A DNA stretch of 64,000 bases from assembly GCA_023229385.1 (NCBI GenBank), contig JALNZI010000005.1, positions 1 through 64,000 of the forward strand, read 5' to 3'. The stretch's first letter is position 1. Each line of letters starts with the position of its first letter. A program made the position numbers and the translations under genes. Origin of the DNA: Candidatus Omnitrophota bacterium (GTDB lineage Bacteria > Omnitrophota > Gorgyraeia > Gygaellales > Profunditerraquicolaceae). Shown in pieces: positions 59,664 to 64,000 of this stretch. The notes under the pieces were generated by a model, which was not told the DNA's origin, did no database searches, and saw nothing but the letters and a program-made list of their open reading frames with translations.

Positions 59664-62600
59664 TGGCAGAGAAAACAATTATTAATCCTCCAAATACATC
59701 TATTACTGGTGATCCAGTAGTAGATAAATCTATTAATAGAGATTATTCAAAATATTTAGGTAATGTAATTGAATATGAAAATCCTTTATCTGACAGACCA
59801 ACTGGTATAGGTCAGGAAGAACCCATGTTCAATAGATACATATTACCAGATTATGTTGTAGATGCTATGGATGAAGTAGATCATCCAGCACAATTAGGTA
59901 GTTTAACGCCTGAAAGTTTAAATGAACTTAGGTATCAACATCAAAGTGTTGGTGGTGATATCGCTAGAGGTGGAGTTAGAACGGTTGGAAAGATTGTTCA
60001 AGAAGTAGCTCATTTAATTGGATTTACTGGTGGTGTGATAGGACAAGTTGGTTCTGAAATAGGTGGAGCATTTGGTTGGACTGGTAAACCTAAAGATACA
60101 TCATTGATATTTGATAATGCATTTAATAATGGTGTAGATAATGTTTTTAATTCAATCTTTGAAAAAGATGGCGCTTCACTTAAAACATATGTGCCTAAGA
60201 AAGTACAAGATGGTTCATTTTGGAATAATTTAGGTAGTACAGCATTTTGGGCTACAGAAGGAGCCGATGCTGTTGGATTCTTCGCATCAATGATGGCTCC
60301 TGGAGCAGCAGTAAGTAAAATTGGTGCTGGAGCTAAAATATTATCTAGTTTAGGTAAAATAGATGGTGCAGCCAATTTAATATCTAAATTTAATAAGATT
60401 AAACCTTTAACTAATATTCTAGGTAAAATTGGTCCAGAAGGAATAGACAATGTATTGGGTGCAACTTTAAATACTACATTTGAAGCTGCATCAGAAGCTA
60501 GTGGAGTTTACAAAGATATTAAAGAAGGTTTAATTGCTAAAGGAGAGAATCCTGAAATAGCTAATATAATTGCTTCAAGTAAAGCTGCTGAAACATTTAA
60601 ATTCAATACAGCAATATTAATTGGTCCTAACTTATTAACGCAGAATAGATTATTTGGTAAGAAATCAAATAAACTAATTGATGTTGCTGAAGAAGGAATT
60701 AAAAAGAATCCTCTAAGTTCAAATGTATTTAGAACAGATTTACTTAAAAAAGTAGGTTCAGGAGTTATATCAGAAGGTTTCTTTGAAGAAGGATTACAAA
60801 GTGCTACATCAGAATATTTAACTAAACAAGGTCTTAATAAAGAAGAAAATAAAGGATTTTTATCAGGAATCGGTAATGTAATACAAACATATGCTGATAT
60901 GTGGGGAAGAGGAGATGTTAATCTTCAAAAATCCATATTCTTAGGTGGAATGTTAGGAGCAATAGGTGGAGGAGTTGGAGCTTATAGAGGTTATAAGCAA
61001 GCTCAGAATACTGTATATGGTAATGAAGGCCCATCATCTAAATTAGGTAGGTTCGTATCTAAACTTCCTGGTGGAGATATATTTCAAAAGAATGATACTC
61101 CATTAGATGTAATGGGTAAAAATTTATTGCACGCAATGCCAGAAGCATATTCTGGAGCTATTCAAAAAGATGAGAATGGCAAATATAAATTAAATCCTGA
61201 AGCAACAGATTATTTATGGAACAATAACTCATTAGAGAGTTTTGGAGAAGATAAGATTAAAGATATTAGTACAGGTAAAATCTTAGATGATGCTGAGACT
61301 AAAGGAGATAAAGAAGGTATTCAACAATATACTAACGTATCTACATTTGATATGTTTAAACCTTATTTAAAAAATGAAGAAGGTGTAGAGTATTTGAAGA
61401 AGTATTTTATTCCTGAACAAGCTGATATACTTATCAAAACTATGGAGAAGTATAAAGCTAATATGTCTGAGGAACAGTTAAATGAAATGACTCCTGAGTA
61501 TATTAATAAGAAGAAAGAAGAATTAATTAATAAAGTAGATGAATATAAAAAAGTTTATGATGATGTTAATAACAGACATGATTTTGAAACTCAAATAAAA
61601 TATAAACTTGAGCATAAGCAAGAGCATGAGAATTTTATGAATAAAATTAAGAATGTTAAATTCCAAGCTAAATTAGATATTAAACATTCTGATAATAGAA
61701 TTTCTGAATTAGAGAAAAGAAATGGTGAATTATATTCTCAAGGTAAATTAGTTGACATATCTCCATCTAAACTATCTAATCAAGATTTAGTTGAATATGA
61801 TGGTAAGAAATCTATTTATTTAGGTGAAGATACTTTTGGTGAATTAGATTCAAATAAAACATTTAAGTTAAAGAAAGATGCAACTATTAAAAAACTAGAT
61901 GTTTTAGACGCTGTAAAGGATGAAATATTTGAAAACTTAAATGCTATTGACTACAATAAAGTAATTGCTGAGAAGGCTAAAAAGGACTTAAATATCATAC
62001 ATAAAAATAAAGAGTTACAGAAACTTTATGACATTGTTATTGATAGAAATGAGAAGCTTAAAAAAGAACTTAAACTAAAAGCTACATTTAAACCTAATTC
62101 ATTCTTTAAAGATAAAGCTACTGGTAAAAGATATCAAATAGATGATGCTGGTGATTTATACGAAGAAACAACTAATGATAAAGGTGAATTTGTATATGTA
62201 AATAAATTTAATTTACCTGAAGAATTTACTGAACCTGAAGCATTTAAAGAAAGATTTGAAGAAGATAAGGCTCCGATTAAACCTGAAGTTGTAAATGAAA
62301 CTCCTCTTGAAGTTGTAGATGAACCTACTAATTTAATAGAAGATTTAGATATAGAACTTCCAGAAGAAATATCTAATACAAAAAATGTAAAAAAATTACC
62401 CACCACTAAAGTAATTCCAGAAGATGTATTATCAGAACTTCCTAAAGGAATGGATGCTGAATTATTAGCTGAATTGAATAGGGAGAAGAATGAAGCTAAA
62501 CAGAATGTTCCTAAAGATTTAAAAGGTAGAAGTGTATTTACTAATGAACCTATTACATCTGAAACAGATACAGTTGATACAACTATTGTTGAACCAGATA

Positions 62601-64000
62601 CTAATCCTAAAGAAAGTGTATTAGAGTTTACTTTTAAAAGGCACATATTAAACTTATATAATGGTACAGCTAATAATCCATACATAGGTAAGACTGAAGA
62701 TAATTCAGGCAATCCTAATAGTAACAAAGCTAATAAGGTTGCATCTGATTTCGACATATTTAATGGTCAATATAAATTTAAAACTGTAAAAGCTGCATTA
62801 ACTTTCCCTAATATGAGAGAAAGTTTTGAGAGAGAAGCTGGACCAGATTATAAATTTGATGACCTTATCATGCTAATATTAGTAGATAATGATGGTAATT
62901 TAATAGGGTTAAATAAAGAATGGACTGAACTAGTTAAACTTTCTAAAGAAGTTAAGTTAGAAGCTTATCAAGAAAATGAGAAACCTTTCATATATTGGGC
63001 ATTAAGACAACCTTTACCTTATTCTAAAGTTACTAGAGATGCAATGTTTTATACTCCAGATGTAACATCTGATAGGGGTATGAAAGAAATGGAAGATTTA
63101 TTTGGTTCAGATAAAACTTTCATGGAATCAGATAATAAGAAGATTCAAGTTAATGGTTTAACTGAAAAACAAACTTATGCCTTAAATTTATTTCAAGCGT
63201 TATTAGATAACGAAACTAAAAATCATGCTCTTGTTAGAGAAAATTTAGATAAATTATTATTTAAAGGTGAACCAGTTAATATAGAAATAGTTGGACATAG
63301 TAAGGGTATTCCAACTAATAAAGGTGAATTTAGAGTTGTATCAGATGCTTTAAAAGAAATTGAAGGAGAAGATTACAATACATTCACAACAGTTAAAGTT
63401 GCTACATCATCTATGGTGGATTTTGGTGGAAACAATATTGTCCCATCAACTCCAGGATTAACATATCTATTTGTTAATAAGAATAATAAACAAAGGATAT
63501 ATGATGTTCAACCAAGACAATTTAATAACAATGAAGTAAATAATATAAGTAACTTATTTAAATCTTATGTTAATACTTTAAACAAGCAATTAGATAATGG
63601 TGAGAAAGTTGATAAAGATTTCTTTGATAAAGCTGAGAAATTATTTATTACTGAGAAAAAAGGTGGTGAAACTGTAGAGTATAAAGCTGATTTATTTGGA
63701 TATTTAACAGATATACTACATACAGATTATTTATCTTTTACTCAAAATAAAGATTCTAAATCCAGGAAGGTTTCGTTACGTAAAAATGTTGAAGGTAACT
63801 GGGCCAATGGATCTAAAAGTAAAGAAGATTTCGATATAGTTATTAAAAAGGATGGTAAATTCATATTGAACCCTACTTTTGAACAAACTTTAAATAACTT
63901 CCTACCTAATGCATATTGGAAAGTAAAAAGTTTGAAATTAAATAAAGCTGATGATTTCCTTAATATAAGTAGTGTAGATACAGATAACGGTGTTGTTATA
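59663..64000 (+). CDS. Giant virion protein, start only (partial)
   Basis: The frame opens with ATG at 59663 (TAATG coupling) and stays open for all 1446 codons to the window edge. The first 450 residues contain hydrophobic Gly/Ala-rich stretches (FFASMMAPGAAVSKIGAGAK and FLGGMLGAIGGGVGAYRGYK), then long acidic helical regions. In crAss-like phages the giant gene at this place encodes a multi-domain virion protein, often with virion RNA polymerase parts; no polymerase motif is seen in the visible portion. Confidence 0.8.
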   Translation, partial: MAEKTIINPPNTSITGDPVVDKSINRDYSKYLGNVIEYENPLSDRPTGIGQEEPMFNRYILPDYVVDAMDEVDHPAQLGSLTPESLNELRYQHQSVGGDIARGGVRTVGKIVQEVAHLIGFTGGVIGQVGSEIGGAFGWTGKPKDTSLIFDNAFNNGVDNVFNSIFEKDGASLKTYVPKKVQDGSFWNNLGSTAFWATEGADAVGFFASMMAPGAAVSKIGAGAKILSSLGKIDGAANLISKFNKIKPLTNILGKIGPEGIDNVLGATLNTTFEAASEASGVYKDIKEGLIAKGENPEIANIIASSKAAETFKFNTAILIGPNLLTQNRLFGKKSNKLIDVAEEGIKKNPLSSNVFRTDLLKKVGSGVISEGFFEEGLQSATSEYLTKQGLNKEENKGFLSGIGNVIQTYADMWGRGDVNLQKSIFLGGMLGAIGGGVGAYRGYKQAQNTVYGNEGPSSKLGRFVSKLPGGDIFQKNDTPLDVMGKNLLHAMPEAYSGAIQKDENGKYKLNPEATDYLWNNNSLESFGEDKIKDISTGKILDDAETKGDKEGIQQYTNVSTFDMFKPYLKNEEGVEYLKKYFIPEQADILIKTMEKYKANMSEEQLNEMTPEYINKKKEELINKVDEYKKVYDDVNNRHDFETQIKYKLEHKQEHENFMNKIKNVKFQAKLDIKHSDNRISELEKRNGELYSQGKLVDISPSKLSNQDLVEYDGKKSIYLGEDTFGELDSNKTFKLKKDATIKKLDVLDAVKDEIFENLNAIDYNKVIAEKAKKDLNIIHKNKELQKLYDIVIDRNEKLKKELKLKATFKPNSFFKDKATGKRYQIDDAGDLYEETTNDKGEFVYVNKFNLPEEFTEPEAFKERFEEDKAPIKPEVVNETPLEVVDEPTNLIEDLDIELPEEISNTKNVKKLPTTKVIPEDVLSELPKGMDAELLAELNREKNEAKQNVPKDLKGRSVFTNEPITSETDTVDTTIVEPDTNPKESVLEFTFKRHILNLYNGTANNPYIGKTEDNSGNPNSNKANKVASDFDIFNGQYKFKTVKAALTFPNMRESFEREAGPDYKFDDLIMLILVDNDGNLIGLNKEWTELVKLSKEVKLEAYQENEKPFIYWALRQPLPYSKVTRDAMFYTPDVTSDRGMKEMEDLFGSDKTFMESDNKKIQVNGLTEKQTYALNLFQALLDNETKNHALVRENLDKLLFKGEPVNIEIVGHSKGIPTNKGEFRVVSDALKEIEGEDYNTFTTVKVATSSMVDFGGNNIVPSTPGLTYLFVNKNNKQRIYDVQPRQFNNNEVNNISNLFKSYVNTLNKQLDNGEKVDKDFFDKAEKLFITEKKGGETVEYKADLFGYLTDILHTDYLSFTQNKDSKSRKVSLRKNVEGNWANGSKSKEDFDIVIKKDGKFILNPTFEQTLNNFLPNAYWKVKSLKLNKADDFLNISSVDTDNGVVI

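Noticed and set aside
60010..62757. Leftward frames of 146 and 207 codons
   Set aside because: Both lie opposite the giant rightward gene starting at 59663 and have composition typical of antisense shadows.
1..64000. Possible TAG stop-codon reassignment, as in some crAss-like phages
   Set aside because: TAG ends the DHH phosphoesterase gene (17046) and the small gene ending at 21772, and all large genes are intact under the standard code.
1..64000. CRISPR arrays, transposons, integrase and attachment sites
   Set aside because: No regularly spaced repeats, transposase or recombinase genes were found on either strand.

Overview
This window looks like about two thirds of the genome of a crAss-like phage (order Crassvirales) infecting a Bacteroidota host. 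The evidence is the gene order on the right half: large terminase, portal, acidic scaffold-like protein, major capsid protein, ring/adaptor proteins, a tail-fibre block, an IHF-like protein, a very large tail (muzzle-like) protein, then consecutive giant proteins of the kind packaged in these virions. The DNA is strongly AT-rich. Promoter-like sites carry a TATCTTTG box (a TAnnTTTG-type -7 element, as in Bacteroidota) with TTTGG or TTTG about 19-20 bases upstream. Most starts lack a Shine-Dalgarno sequence. TAA, TGA and TAG all act as stops, so I see no sign of TAG recoding. No integrase, transposon, CRISPR array or DNA polymerase is visible.

Positions 1-14759 are transcribed leftward and hold early-type genes. 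These include an SF2 helicase, a zinc-ribbon protein, an HNH/NUMOD endonuclease, a four-helix membrane protein, a lipoprotein polysaccharide deacetylase, a possible ssDNA-binding protein, and many hypothetical proteins. Several genes of 25-55 codons, often with one membrane helix, sit between them. The leftward half also contains four long stretches without genes (5.83-6.37 kb, 7.76-8.06 kb, 12.0-12.6 kb, 13.85-14.25 kb). The first is a run of elements closed by long perfect inverted repeats and is the best candidate for a structured RNA. A group of five tRNA-like elements, most with a clear T-arm but unorthodox D or anticodon arms, lies between 7.98 and 10.97 kb.

The strands diverge at about 14.9 kb. 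A strong promoter match at 14896-14928 drives a structured leader of about 335 nt into a lysis cassette (small basic protein, amidase endolysin) and a DHH phosphoesterase. Next come an Hsp20-like chaperone, small genes, a canonical tRNA-Phe(GAA), a DEDDy exonuclease with zinc ribbon, and a GroES-like co-chaperonin directly before the packaging and head genes. Head genes run from 23.2 to 33.8 kb and are punctuated by strong terminators after the capsid gene and after another abundant-looking virion protein. From 33.8 to 36.9 kb there is an accessory insert: a membrane-anchored coiled-coil protein, a SiaC/DUF1987-type regulatory phosphoprotein, and a two-domain glycosyltransferase. From 36.9 to 47.4 kb lie receptor-binding and depolymerase genes, with signs of recent acquisition at the 3' end. 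Tail proteins follow to 53.4 kb, and then three giant cargo-type genes start from their own promoter. The last of these runs off the window.
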